Origin: Acanthamoeba castellanii str. Neff
Taxonomy: Eukaryota; Discosea; Longamoebia; Acanthamoebidae
NCBI RefSeq assembly: GCF_000313135.1
Contig: NW_004457380.1
Span: 643,093 to 686,527, forward strand
Direction: 5' to 3'
Length of the DNA: 43,435 nucleotides
This document shows, piece by piece, positions 32,301 to 43,021 of this stretch. Below the pieces are notes generated by a model. The model saw only the letters and a list, made by a program, of their open reading frames with translations. It ran no database searches and was not told the origin of the DNA. The position numbers and the translations under genes are program-made. How positions within the stretch are numbered: position 1 is the stretch's first letter; the number at the start of each line of letters is the position of its first letter.

Positions 32301-33024
32301 CCAGCACGGTACGGTAGGTCTCCCACAGGAACTTGAGCCAGGGGGTGACGATCTGTCGGTCCGTGCGGTCCTTGGTGTCCTCTCCGCTCACCTTGCCGAG
32401 CATAAGGCTCTCGGGTGCCTCCTCGGCGTCGAGATCCTCAATGTCGAGGGTGATCTTCTCGGCCTTGCTCTGGGCCTCCTTGGCGTGCTGTTCGGCCTGC
32501 TCAAGGAAATGCTTGATCACGTGGCCGAGCGAAGCAACATTGACCTACAAATTCGAGATTAGAATCCTCGTGCACGAGGATGAACATGAAGTTTAAAGCA
32601 AAATAGCATACCTGCTGGCAGATGCCGCGATACTGGTGAAGGCCATCCTTGGCCTCCTTGCCCTTCCTGAGCTGAACGCACAGTGTGATGTAGAGGACCT
32701 GATCGCAGCAAGCAATAATTTGTTAGTGTCAAAAATGGCAGTGCATGTTGACTCGAATCGCCGTACCATCAGGTCCTCGAGGGACTTCTGCCAGGTGCGG
32801 TGACGCCTGGAAGTGATGACAGTGCGGAGCTGCTTGAGGGCCTCATCTCTTTGGTTGGGCGAGACGGCAAGCAGTTCTGAATGGTGAATATGATGAGATG
32901 AATCAGAAAATGGGGCGGAGTCCGCAATCCATGCCTCGTAATTTTGGGCGGGATCGGAAGACGAGATGAATCTATGCTTACCCTGCGCTCGTTGAAGAGC
33001 GTTCTCAGGCTTTGCGAAGGACAT
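29362..33024 (-). CDS. EIF3A: Eukaryotic translation initiation factor 3 subunit a
   Basis: Largest core subunit of eIF3, bridging the 40S subunit and other eIF3 subunits. Six exons are visible. [14 protein letters not shown] (32982-33024) is followed by [49 protein letters not shown] (about 32330) and [28 protein letters not shown] (about 31950). All match eIF3a. The PCI domain (about 31000-31300), then a long Arg/Glu coiled coil and a repeat-rich tail of [13 protein letters not shown] units (29500-29950) follow, as in animal eIF3a with its DDDRGPRRG repeats. Near 30047-30056 the frame of the coiled coil and that of the repeat tail differ by one base with no intron evident. The 29362 stop applies to the tail frame. 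Confidence 0.93.
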
Positions 33025-33258
33025 GGATGATGTGCTGATGCGGAAAAAAGCACAGCCCTTCTTGTTGATCAGCGCAGCAAAGCCAGAAAACCCAACGGTG
33101 AGAATTACCCAAGAAAAGAAACCACAAAACCCCAATTTATCCTCCTTTTTCACAATAAAAAAAAAAAAGAGAACAGAGCGTGTTGGGTGCGACAGGCACT
33201 TGGCCACTTCACCAGCCATGTTTTTGGCGGGATTGTACAGGTCATCATCAACCAGAGC

Positions 33259-33447
33259 CTAGAAGGGTGCCAGTGCGTCCCTGGCCAGTTCCATGGCCTC
33301 CAGCTCATCTTCGGTCGGGTTGCGCGTTGTCACGTACGAATGCGATGGGCGAGCCTGCCTGCGGATGGCGTCCTTGGCCGCCTGTACACATCAAAGCGCG
33401 ATGATGAGCACCACAGTGTCGTGTGTGTGCGCGTGTGGTCGTGTGTG

Positions 33448-33485
<38 letters not shown>

Positions 33486-34099
33486 TCGTGTGTGTTGCCC
33501 ACCTGCGATTTGATCTTGTCGAGGACGATCTTCGCCTGGATCTCGTTGTAGCGCACGCTTTCGTCGTCCCACACGAAGAAGTAGGTGGCGCTGTGCTGCT
33601 GGTCCTTCCTGAACGAGTACTCGCGCACCCACTCGTACTCCGCCGTCTTCCCGTCGACCTCTTCCACCGCCGCCCCCTCGTCGTCTTCGTCGCCCACCTT
33701 CTTCTTTCCCTTACCCTCGTCGTCGTTCCCGTCGTTCTTCGGCACCAGGTACGCCACGAAGCTCTGCTTGGCCAGCCCGACCTCGGCTTCAGCCTCCGTC
33801 GAGAAACCCTGCAGCAGCGCAAACGGCCGAACGTTAAAACAGGAATATATACAATTAATTCAAAAACTAAAACAATAACTTAAATAAAATTGAAAAACAA
33901 AAACAAAAGAGGAAAACGTTGGCGGTACCTTGAGGAGCGCTTGCTTCTGGGCGCGCGGGCGGCCAGGGTCGGCGTCGAATGTGACGAGTGTGTAGCTGTT
34001 GGCCCAGAGGTCGTGGTCCGGGAACACGGGCAAGATCTGGGGCGGAAGGAACGTGTACGCACGCAAGATTAGTTGGAGCGCGGGACACACACGAATACG

Positions 34100-34134
<35 letters not shown>

Positions 34135-35208
34135 CAGACAGTACCTCGAGCGGCTTGAGCGACGGGTCTGTGGGGTGGACGGGGATCTCCTTGGCGGCCT
34201 CGAACCCCTGGTCGATGGCGTCCACGACCTCCTCGCGCGTGCGCTTCCTCTTGTCCTTCTCGGCCCGCTTGAGCGTGGCGTGGCCCACCCTACGAAGAAA
34301 GCGCAGCGCCTTGGGTCAGACGCTGAGCCGCCAGACGTGCGTGCAGCGAAGTGTGGCGTGTTGGTGGGTCGGGTGGTGGTACCGGGCTTCGATACTGTCA
34401 GCGCGCGAGACCTTCTTGGTGCTCTGTTCGTAGTCGGAGATGTACTCGGTGTGGCGCCGCAGCCACGACACGCTCGTGCTGGGCTTCTCGCGCACGTTGG
34501 CTTTCTTCTTCTTCACCTCGGGCGTCTCCGCGGCGCCGACCTGGATCAGCACCGCGTCTTCGGGCGGAAGAGCCGCTCCTGTCGTTGCACCACCCTTAGC
34601 ACACGACACACGACACGACACGACACGACAGCAGATGAAGAAAAGAAGAGGAGCCGGACCAGGGGTGGCCTTGTAGGTGGAGGGGTCGATGAGGTCGATG
34701 GGGATGCCGAGGTCGGGCTCGGCGTGGAGGGTGTGCTGGTGGGAGGTCTCGAGGGAGGTCGTGCGGTATCGCACGAACCGCATGGAGTCGAACGGATTCG
34801 TGAGCAGCTTCGGGTCAAACGGGATGGGCGGCAGAGTGTTGGAAAACTTCATCTTGCACAGAAACTGTGGGGCAGTTGATGATGATGGGAAATGGGGATG
34901 AAATGAGCAAAGTAGCGATTACAGACAGTGCCAAAAATGAGGATGGAGGGTGCACCTCTGATTCCCGACTGGAGGTTGAAGAGTGAGGGGGGGGGGATAA
35001 CACGATTAGGCAAGCGAGTGCATTGTGGATTTGAATGGAGTGACGTTGATTACCTGAGGTGATTTGGTTTGCGCGGCGAGGGTTTGGCCCTTCCATTTGC
35101 AGCCAAAGCGGATGAAGATGAAGACGACGATGACGCGCCTCCTTCCGATCTCGCGCGCTTTCGAGCGTGCGCCTCTGCCGCCTGCTTCCTCTTCCTGTCC
35201 TCCTCCAT
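33259..35208 (-). CDS. PAF1: PAF1, RNA polymerase II-associated factor 1
   Basis: Core of the Paf1 complex, which couples elongation to histone modification. Eight exons sum to 416 residues in closed phase. A basic/Ser-rich N-terminus (MEEDRKRKQAAEAHARKRAR) leads to SRESEFLCKMKFSNTLPPIP and then FDPKLLTNPFDSMRFVRYR, the signature CDC73/LEO1-binding core. TEPDLG-type HAEPDLGIPIDLIDPSTY follows, then VSWLRRHTEYISDYE, ILPVFPDHDLWANSYTLVTF and REYSFRKDQQHSATYFFVWDD. The second exon is only 13 nt (34956-34968). The protein stops at ALAPF soon after the conserved core and lacks the long acidic Ser/Asp/Glu tail of animal PAF1. An acidic loop (DEDDEGAAVEEVDG) sits inside the seventh exon. Confidence 0.94.
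33418..33490. repeat. GTGTC/(TG)n repeat in a PAF1 intron
   Basis: Alternating TG tract with interspersed C positions inside the last PAF1 intron. A second PAF1 intron carries (CA)n at about 34098-34132. Confidence 0.9.
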
Positions 35209-35304
35209 CTTGTTCAGCACAAAAGAAAACAAAATAATAATGAATGTTATATAAATGATAAATATAAATGTAAAAAATCGGTTTTTTTTTGATTTCTTGC
35301 CTTT

Positions 35305-35346
35305 CTCCATGCTGGCGTCGACCGACGCGGTGTAGGCGGGCCACGC
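35305..35346. repeat. 42-bp duplicate of an esterase exon fragment
   Basis: These 42 bp match 35473-35514, inside the last esterase exon, at 41 of 42 positions (A/G difference at 35321). The copy is in direct orientation, 168 bp away, between the esterase stop and the PAF1 start. Confidence 0.9.
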
Positions 35347-35385
35347 AAGAGGGGCGCAAAGCCCTAAAGTTTTAATTGTTGCCTT

Positions 35386-38107
35386 TTACACGCCGTGGGA
35401 GTAGCCGAGGCGATCCCAGAAGTCGCAGTAGGAGGCGCGCAGGCCGGTCTGGACGGTGGGCGGGGTGGCCAACTCCATGCTGGCGTCGGCCGACGCGGTG
35501 TAGGCGGGCCACGCCGGCTGCACCGGCAACGGGTGGTTCGGGTTTCCGCTCTTGGCGAAGTTGGTCCAGTACGTGCTCATCCGCCTTCAACAAACACAAA
35601 CACGACACACGACACACATTTGATCGTTGTGTTAACTCATCGTCGCCATCATCACTGGCTTCGTTCACATCATTGACGATCGTACTTGGAAAGATCGTCT
35701 TCGGCGGCGGTGAAGTTGTAAAACGGGGCGGCGGCGTGGAACACGAAGGGCAGCTCAATGCCGTGACAAACTGTAGTGTGTGTGGGCCAGTGGTGAGTGA
35801 CTATTCCCCCCCCCCCAAGAGCGACGAAGCAGGAAAAGAGCGAAAGCGAAAGAGATCTCAGCTGTACCGTGACCGTCGCAGAAAGTGTACTTGCCCCACG
35901 CGTCGAACGAAGGGACGTGGTTGAATTGGTAAAGGAACGTGGGAACTCCTGTCGAGCGTGAGCGTGTGCGTGTGCGTGTGCGTCGTGTTAGCCGACCGAG
36001 CTGACAACGACGATGGCGGCGCGTGGATGAACGACGTACCGGTCTTGGCAACGCCGCGGGCCGAGAGGCGAGTCGGGCAGACGAAGATGTAGTCGGTGCC
36101 CTGCGTGGAGAGGAGCGGGCGGTAGTCGGAGTCGTCCCAGATGCCGCCCACCGGGTACTTGCGCAGGACCTCGACCACGTCCAGCTGGAACAGGTAGGAC
36201 TCGAGGAGCACGTAGAGACTCTCCGACACCTTGGTGCCGTTGGACGCCTCGTAGATGAAGAACAGCGCCTCCTCGGCCACAGTGCCCATCATGATCGGAA
36301 CTGTGTGACGCGTGTTAGAACCTTCGTGGCGCTAGCATGTGCGGTGTTGCGCGTGCGCACACCTTTGGTGAAGTTGCCAGCGGTGAACAGCTTCCAGGGC
36401 TGGTCGGTCAGCTCCTTGCCATCGACTGACGACGTTGTAGAGATCAGACTCATGGGCTCATGCACTGCTGGTCGGAAGAGGGAGGGCAGGCGACGTACCG
36501 ATGGGCGTCCAGGGCAAGAAGAGGAGGAGCGGGTGGAAGTAGTCGATGCTGCCCTGCACGCCGTACTGGCCGGCCATCACCTCATTCACGCTCTTGCTCC
36601 TCAGGCACGCGTCCTGGACCCATCAATTTTTTTCCGATCAGCTGACCACCCGCAATCACAACAAACTTGCCTTAATTCTTGGAAGGGGGGGCACCGTGGT
36701 CTCGTGGTTCCAGGGGCAGTGCAGGTATTCGACGAACTTACGGCCCAGATCGCGTCCCTAGTAATATATATAAATATATATGTTAACATAAAAAGACATG
36801 TCAATAAAATCGCCCAATCAGAATGGTGTGTGGGGCGCACCTCCTGGACGGTCTTCATGGGGAGGGCGAATGGGTTGGACTCCATGATGGCCTTGGAGAA
36901 GAGGCCCCGGCTGTAGGGCGACAGCAGGTGGACGGCCGTCGACGACGCGCCCGCGCTCTGGCCGAAGATCGTCACCTGATTGATTGATTGATTGATGGTG
37001 GTTGGGGGCGCATGTGAGTTTCAGGCGTCGGCTGAGGAGTGGGTGGAGATCAGATGGGCGCACGTCGTTGGGGTTGCCACCGAAGGCGGCGATGTTCTTC
37101 TTGAGCCACACGAGGGCCATGCGCTGGTCCTTGATGGCAAAGTTGCCCGCGTACTCGTCCGTCACGAGATGGCCGAGCACCTACACAGGTAGTACAGTAG
37201 TGGAGTGGTTGTACATAAGCTGGTGACAACACAACACAAGCAATGGCACAGCTGCGGGAGAGCTGTGTGGTGGTGGGTGGAGGGTGGTCGTACGCCGAGG
37301 CGGTAGTTGGTGGTGACGAGGATCACGTCCAGGTTGGTCGTGAAGTACTCGCCCGAGTACAGAGGCGAAGTGCTGTCGCCCTACACGCGAGTGGCGAGAG
37401 ATATATAAACCATGTTAAATATACATAAATGGTTTGAGGAATGTTGGCAATGCAACAGCAGGGTGGGGGGTGGTGGGCGTTTGTAAGTGCACCTGTTCGA
37501 AGCGGCCGCCGGGCATGAAGAACATGACGGAGCGGGGTGACGAGGAGGCACCACGCGGGGTCCAGATGTTGAGCGTGAGGCAGTCCTCGCTCTCACTCTG
37601 GGGGCACATGTGGGGCGGCAGCACGCAACGCTGCGGACATCCCGGGCCGAACTCTGTACCGAGTCGTGGGAGAGGGCGAACACCAACGAAGGTAAGGGAA
37701 GCGGCCCAAGGAAGCGGCGGAAAGCTCGACCAATCGTAGCATAGCCTGCCCGATAAAATTTTGGCCAATAGCTATGAGGGGGCGCCTGTACCAGTGGCGT
37801 TGAGAGTGCTGGGTGCCCAGCCGCGGTGCGGGAGGGGATCGCGCCAGCGTAGCGGACCCACGGGTGGCTCTGCGTAGGGGATGCCCTGGAAGAGAGCGGC
37901 ATCGTATGGCATTGTGGTTAGGAGTTAAACAAATTTAATTCCGACGAAGAGGGCGCGTACCTTGAAGACGCGGTAGGTGGAGGCGACGATGCCGCGCACC
38001 GGGCCGTTGGAGGTGTTGACTACAGAGTCATCGGCATGCACAACTGCTGCCAGCAGCAGTACACCGAGTACGGCAAGCAGAGCGTACCCACGCGTGGTTC
38101 TTGTCAT
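35386..38107 (-). CDS. Secreted type-B carboxylesterase (cholinesterase-like)
   Basis: Serine hydrolase of the alpha/beta-hydrolase fold that cleaves carboxylic esters. Thirteen exons sum to 535 residues in closed phase. A clear signal peptide (GYALLAVLGVLLLAAVVHA) precedes NTSNGPVRG, the usual esterase start. GIPYAEPPVGPLRW and SEDCLTLNIW are family signatures. The nucleophile is in TIFGQSAGA (G-Q-S-A-G, exon at 36841-36975). A candidate acid is in MMGTVAEEALFF, and the catalytic His is in VCHGIELPFVF (about 35760). Possible N-glycosylation sites include NFT and NGT. The protein ends GYSHGV without membrane anchor, consistent with secretion or vacuolar/lysosomal delivery. The substrate cannot be predicted. 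Confidence 0.93.
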
Positions 38108-39073
38108 CTTCTTTTTGTCAATTTTGACCTCTTTTCCTCCCTGCCAATAGCTGCAAATGAAGAGAAGAACTTTCTTTCCCCTATTCCAGCAGCATTGACT
38201 ACATTGGCCAAGGTGAGAGTCATCTTGCTCCTGGTGTTCCCTGTGCTGTACAGTAGGCCTGCTGGTGTGTTGGTTTGCCAGCTGACTATTCTCAGCACCT
38301 CCAGTAGGAAAACCATTGCTGTTGTGGCTATGGTTGGGGCTTACAAGAGAAGAAGCTAGAAGTGGGAGTTTGGTCCCCTTAATGGACAGGAAAACGAGCA
38401 GAAAAAGGCACAAAATAGTGAAAAAACTAGCCTGATGTGTGTCAGATCAAAGTCATGTACAAAAACCTGCAAAAATGGTGTCAAAACAGAAAACATCAAA
38501 AGTGTGTGGACTTTTTTGAACAACCATCAGTATTAAAAACCACCAATTTCTTTTTACACACCCAGGTGTTATTCTGTATGTTAGAATGAATGCACATGCA
38601 GGAACTGGTAGGCTGTACAGATTGTTGACCATAATGGCCTGTTTTCCTGATCTCCTGATAATTCTCATTTTTGGCCTTATGAAAAAGGTATTGTATACTG
38701 TTTTCTGGCTAGGACAATCAGGAAAACAGGCCATTTTGGTCAACAATCTGCAGGAGGGCATTGTGATACATGCTGTTGTTGGTCTTCTTAAGGTCCCCTA
38801 GGCCAGGTGGAACTCCTTCTTCAGCCCATTCATGAGCACAGTGTGGGACCCCACCACATTGTAGTATGCTGTGGCGCCTTTTCGCCTCCTGGTAATGTTA
38901 ATGCTCTTGAAATATGTGAGAGCCTCCAGGCAGGCTTGTTAGGTATGGTGCCAACCTCTATGATTCCATCAAGTGCTTGCATCTCTCTTCGCATGTTTTT
39001 CTCTAAGTGAGGTCCTTGGTACAAAATTGTTTTCCCTCCTTTTCTTTTTTCTTTGTTTTTAAATCCAATCACA
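38108..39073. other. AT-richer gene-free segment with long inverted repeat
   Basis: This 966-bp segment lies between head-to-head esterase and bL35m-like genes. Like 11.8-14.0 kb, it is poorer in GC, lacks intron repeats and contains an inverted repeat (separate entry). A - strand frame (38830-39000, with ILYQGPH then RREMQALDGIIEVGTI) is open but unrecognised. Promoters of both genes should lie at its edges. Confidence 0.5.
38618..38750. mobile_element. Foldback/MITE-like element with 34-bp inverted repeats
   Basis: Positions 38618-38651 and 38717-38750 are reverse complements at 33 of 34 positions (T/A mismatch within CCATAATGG versus CCATTTTGG). They flank a 65-bp AT-rich centre. The arrangement resembles a miniature foldback element or a stable hairpin RNA. 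No target duplication was identified outside the arms. Confidence 0.5.
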
Positions 39074-39562
39074 ATGCAGCGACGACCAATCTTGATGGGA
39101 CTTGCGCCCTTCGCCTTCGCCCGGTCGACCAGCCCGTCATCGACAGCCCTCATCTCCAGCACGACACCTGTGCTTACCCAATCGGTACATCTTACATCAC
39201 GCCGGCGCTTTTCTCAATCAATTCGTTAATCGTCTTCTTTGGCAGCGCTTCGTTTCGATCATAAAGTCCGCCGCCAAGAAGCGTTTCCGCGTCACCGGAC
39301 CCTTCGGTATGCTTCCACTCCCCCCCCCCCGGGCCAGCAATCACACTCATTCTTTACGTTCTCTGCAAACCACCAGCCAAGCGCAAGGTCGTGTGGCACC
39401 CACGGAAGCTCGGGTACCTGTCACCCACCAAACCTCGAGTGCTGGCGTTGGCTCTAACCTGTGAGTTGTGTTGCGTTGCGTGCGGTGCGCAGGGGCAAGA
39501 GCAAGACTGTGGGTCCCGAGCGGGTGCACTTTACCAAGCTCTTCCCTCTTTCCGGCCTGTAA
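39074..39562 (+). CDS. Mitochondrial large-subunit ribosomal protein bL35m-like
   Basis: Four exons. A 37-residue Ser/Thr/Arg-rich presequence (MQRRPILMGLAPFAFARSTS onward) is followed by RFVSIIKSAAKKRFRVTGPF, close to the bacterial L35 signature K-T-x-x-A-A-K-R-F-x-x-T-G. The next exon gives AKRKVVWHPRKLGYLSP. The basic, short, presequence-bearing form fits a mitochondrial L35. The third intron is uncertain. A GTGAGT donor (39461) is the stronger site but shifts the last exon; a weaker GTTGTG donor (39465) keeps the frame and gives GKSKTVGPERVHFTKLFPL ending at 39562 (109 residues). The gene converges on NDPK. Confidence 0.6.
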
Positions 39563-39776
39563 GGCGGAAGACTTCTACAATAAAGAAGGGCAATGGGACT
39601 GCACAACTCGCAAGGGAGAAGAAGTGGAATGGAAGTCGTGATCTCCTTCATGTTGCCGAAAGTGCGAAAGGCCAACGCAGCTCGTTGAGACATGAGTGAA
39701 TGAGCCAGACCACGAACACACGATCCCAAAGGCGGAGTGGAGACACTCGAACGTGGCGAAGGACGACAACACACGC

Positions 39777-41024
39777 TTAGAGCTTCTCGTACACCCACTT
39801 GGCGTTCTCGGACTCCCAGTTGGCGAGCTCGCCCTCCTTGAACCTGTGAGAGGAGCGTGTGTGAGCCGAGAGGCCTGCAAGGGGGACAGGGGCGGTGAAG
39901 TGATGTGGCGGTGGTACCAGAGGGAGATCTCGTCCTTGGCGCTCTCGGGGCCGTCGGAGCCGTGGATGATGTTGCGGCCAATGTCAATGCAAAGGTCACC
40001 CCTGACGGAGCCAGCCTCGGCATCAGCGGGGTTGGTGGCACCAACGATCTTGCGGCCGTTGACGATGGCGTTCCTGCCCTCGAACACCATGGCGACGACG
40101 GGGCCAGACGAGAAGTAGTTCACCAGGCTGGGGAAGAAAGGCTTCTTCGAGAGATCAGCGTAGTGCTGCTCGGCGAACTGCTTGGTGGGCTTGACGACCT
40201 GCGTGGAGCAAGCAAGTGAAGAGGCGAATCAGAATCTTGTGCAGGTTCAGCAGAACGTCGAGTTTGGGGGCTTTGATTCCTACCTTGAGGCCAACGAGCT
40301 TGTAGCCCTTCTTCTCGAAGCGCTGGATGATCTCACCCACGATGCCACGCTGGACACCATCGGGCTTGATGGCGATGAAGGTCCTCTCGAACCTGGTGCC
40401 GGGAAGACCAGTGTGGGGCACCTTGTCGTCAGCCTTGACCGAGGCGAAGCCTGCGAGTAGAGACATGTAAATAATCGTCCAATCTCTGGAAAATTTGAAG
40501 ACCCAAATAGTGCCCAACAAGATGTCGCGTACTGTAGTAGCTGGCACCAGCGAAGGCGGCGGCACCGATGAGCTGTGGATTGGAACAATGAGTGCCGCCA
40601 GGGTGGATGTGGTTGCTCAAGATTCTGGAGGTGCGCGTACCATGGCGCCAGTCCTGGCAGAGCTGGAAGTGGCCTGGGCAGTGCCCGACACGAAGGTCCT
40701 GGTGGCGACTGGTAGCGTAATTACAGAAAGGTCAGCAGAAACACAAACATCTTTCTGGTGGCACTCGACTCGGTGCGTGATTCAATCCCTCAGAATTAAA
40801 GAGCAGCATTTTGGAATCAAGTAGATCATGAATCAATATGAAGAAGGGCCAGTGTAGGCGCACGTACCCTGGGAGAGCTGAAGGCGCGAAGCCGAACGGG
40901 CAGCGGGCCTGGCGACGGTGGCGGTTCTGGCGGCTGTTGCGCGCAAGAGATAAGAGGGTCAGATGAGCCAACCATTCTCTCCTCGCACACAGATTAACGT
41001 ACAGATGGAGGTAGCGCGGCGCAT
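39777..41024 (-). CDS. Nucleoside diphosphate kinase with N-terminal mitochondrial targeting region
   Basis: Transfers gamma-phosphate between nucleoside tri- and diphosphates. Seven exons sum to 236 residues in closed phase. The first ~60 residues are Arg/Ser/Thr/Ala-rich ([20 protein letters not shown]) and followed by a short hydrophobic patch [13 protein letters not shown]. The kinase core begins [20 protein letters not shown] and includes [13 protein letters not shown] and the catalytic His in [16 protein letters not shown]. It ends [10 protein letters not shown]. The extension is like mitochondrial NDPKs (NME4-type), placing the enzyme in the intermembrane space or matrix by inference. 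Its neighbours are mitochondrial genes as well. Confidence 0.93.
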
Positions 41025-41292
41025 CGTGTTGGTAGTCTTTGGGTGGGGGACAAGAATCAAGAAGATGAGCCCTTTGGGCGCTTTGGCCGCTGCGCCGCCC
41101 AGTAAAAGCCGGGCATTCAGGCACGGCACGCCCACGAACGGCGCACAGCTGGCCCGGGTCCTTACACCGATTACGACGACTTCTGAGCTGGTGCAGGAGG
41201 CGCGCTGATTCCTTCAACCAAGGTAAGAAGGTAACGGGATGGTAATGGTTCTATTTATTCGTCTGACGCTGCTGCTGGCGGCGGTTCCACAC

Positions 41293-42307
41293 TCAGCGGG
41301 CCTGCACGCGCACCTTGAGGGGAACGTCGATGTCTTCGAGCTTCACCGGCACGGAGAAGGTGCCCAGCTGCGAGATCGGGGCTTCGAGGTCGAGCTGGTC
41401 CTTGGCCAGCTGAATCTTGTGCTGCAGCCACAGCTTTTCCACGATGTTGTCCGCCGTCACGGGGGCATGGAGTATCTGGCCAGCGTTCGTACGCATCCGT
41501 GATCAGCGTCCCGCTCAACGACAGAGCATGCACGTCGCACAGGCCACGACAACAGAACACCAACATCAACACCAGCACACGCACGCCGATAAAGTACCTG
41601 TTCGGGTTGGACTTGGATGATCTGACGCTTCATGAGCACCTCGACCTTGGACAACCGCTTCTTGGCCTTGGCCAGCTCCTGCAGCTTCTGTCGCTTCTCA
41701 TAGTCGATGTTCTGTGGCGCGTGCGCGTGCGGTGAGACGCGTGCCAACGGGCAGCAGCGGCTGCAGCAAGGGCGAATGGGGTGGCGCACCGCTCTATCGG
41801 CTTCGTAGAGCTTGAGGTTCTCCTCGGTGCAGTACACGGCAAGCTTCTGAGGGAAAAGGTAGTTGCGGGCGAAGCCCTTAGCCACCTCGACGTCCTCGCC
41901 CTTGACGCCCACGCTGGGCACGTCGCTGGTGAGCACGATCTTGATCTTCTTGTTCTTGACGGGCTTGTTCGACTTCTGCGGACCCGACGCCTTGGACTTT
42001 GGCTTGGCCTTGGCCGGTGCAGCAGTCTTCTTTGTGGCATAACCCCTGCTGCTAACCAACGCCGTCCAATCGTGCTGTGTAGTGGCCAAACAAAGAATGA
42101 TGAGCACATGATTGAAATAAGCAAATGACGGATGATTTGCAGATGATTACGAGTCCCGACCTGGGGCAAAATGCTGCTGGTGCGGAAGAGGCTGCCAGCG
42201 CGGAGGGGGGCGTAGGAGGAGAGGGCAAGGGGGGAGACTCCGCCCACTCGGAAAACGATGATCTGAACAAAGAGAAGGATTAGAAGGAGGAGGAAAGTCG
42301 GATCCAT
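41293..42307 (-). CDS. Mitochondrial ribosomal protein bL9m
   Basis: Large-subunit ribosomal protein. The core IKIVLTSDVPSVGVKGEDVEVAKGFARNYLFPQKLAVYCT matches the bacterial L9 N-terminal domain (V-x-x-G-x-x-G-x-x-V-x-V-x-x-G-Y/F-A-R-N-x-L-x-P). A connecting helix (NIDYEKRQKLQELAKAKKRL) and the C-terminal domain ending VPLKVRVQAR follow. RGYATKK before a Lys/Ala/Pro-rich linker resembles a presequence cleavage region. Four exons from ATG 42307 give 242 residues in phase. The first 14 codons (MDPTFLLLLILLFV) end in TTCAG and could instead be an intron following an upstream ATGAG at about 42337; that model does not keep phase, so 42307 is preferred. Confidence 0.82.
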
Positions 42308-42667
42308 CGGCAATCAGGAACGGACCTCATTGTCTGGCAATTAGTGACTTGGCAATGTCGCCGGAGCCTTTTTTGATTATGGTTTCCTTGATTTCTTTTG
42401 CTTTTTTTGTTTTTTTATTTGATTTAATATTTTCGATGCTGCAGACATGTTGGCTGCACCAAGCAAGAGCCAAGCTAAGTGATCCTGACATAAACAACAT
42501 CTGAATGCAAGTTGTCAAAATAAAAAATGGCTGTAATTTTTGGGAATTAAATCGTCTCTACAACATCACAGGGCCATTTTCTCCTTCGCGATCGTTCGAT
42601 TGCGCCCCCCGCAGCGAGGTTCTGTCCCGTTCGATCACGCGCCATCTTCGTACATCGCGATCTTCGT
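42308..42667. other. Interval between bL9m and NDUFA6 genes
   Basis: 360 bp holding T-rich sequence (42380-42435), the likely bL9m promoter and the NDUFA6 3' region. No gene or strong repeat is visible. Confidence 0.5.
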
Positions 42668-43021
42668 CTAGTCGATGTCCTCGTTGGCGTAGAACTTGCG
42701 CAAGAAGTCGGATTCCTCCTTCTTCTTGGGGGCGAAGTAGTGGAGGATGTGGGGGCGCTGCTTCCACGTCAGCAGGGTCTCGTCGAGTTCCGATTTTCCC
42801 TTGAACCAGAGCATGTCCATCGTCACGGGGTCCCTCACGTTCTGGTGCTTTCTAAATTCCTCGGCGATCCGCGAGCGCACCTGGCCCACGTTGTAGGGCA
42901 GATCGTACATCTGAATGATGCGAGGGGCCGCTCGCATGGCGGAGCGGTAGAGGTGCTGGTTCCTCGCCGCAGCGTCAGCGAAGCTCCTCGAAGCCGTGGT
43001 GGCCACACCAGATGTCGCCAT
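42668..43021 (-). CDS. NDUFA6: Complex I LYR-motif subunit NDUFA6 (B14)
   Basis: Accessory subunit of mitochondrial complex I that binds the acyl carrier protein. The single-exon 117-residue protein carries the LYR motif in NQHLYRSAMRAAPRIIQMY. YNVGQVRSRIAEEFRKHQNV, DPVTMDMLWFKGKSELDET and LLTWKQRPHILHYF all align with animal NDUFA6 (for example KGKIELEETIKVWKQRTH). It ends FLRKFYANEDID. The ATG at 43021 gives a Ser/Ala/Thr-rich N-terminus suitable for import; the frame is open upstream but lacks coding character. Confidence 0.93.
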   Translation of the reverse strand: MATSGVATTASRSFADAAARNQHLYRSAMRAAPRIIQMYDLPYNVGQVRSRIAEEFRKHQNVRDPVTMDMLWFKGKSELDETLLTWKQRPHILHYFAPKKKEESDFLRKFYANEDID

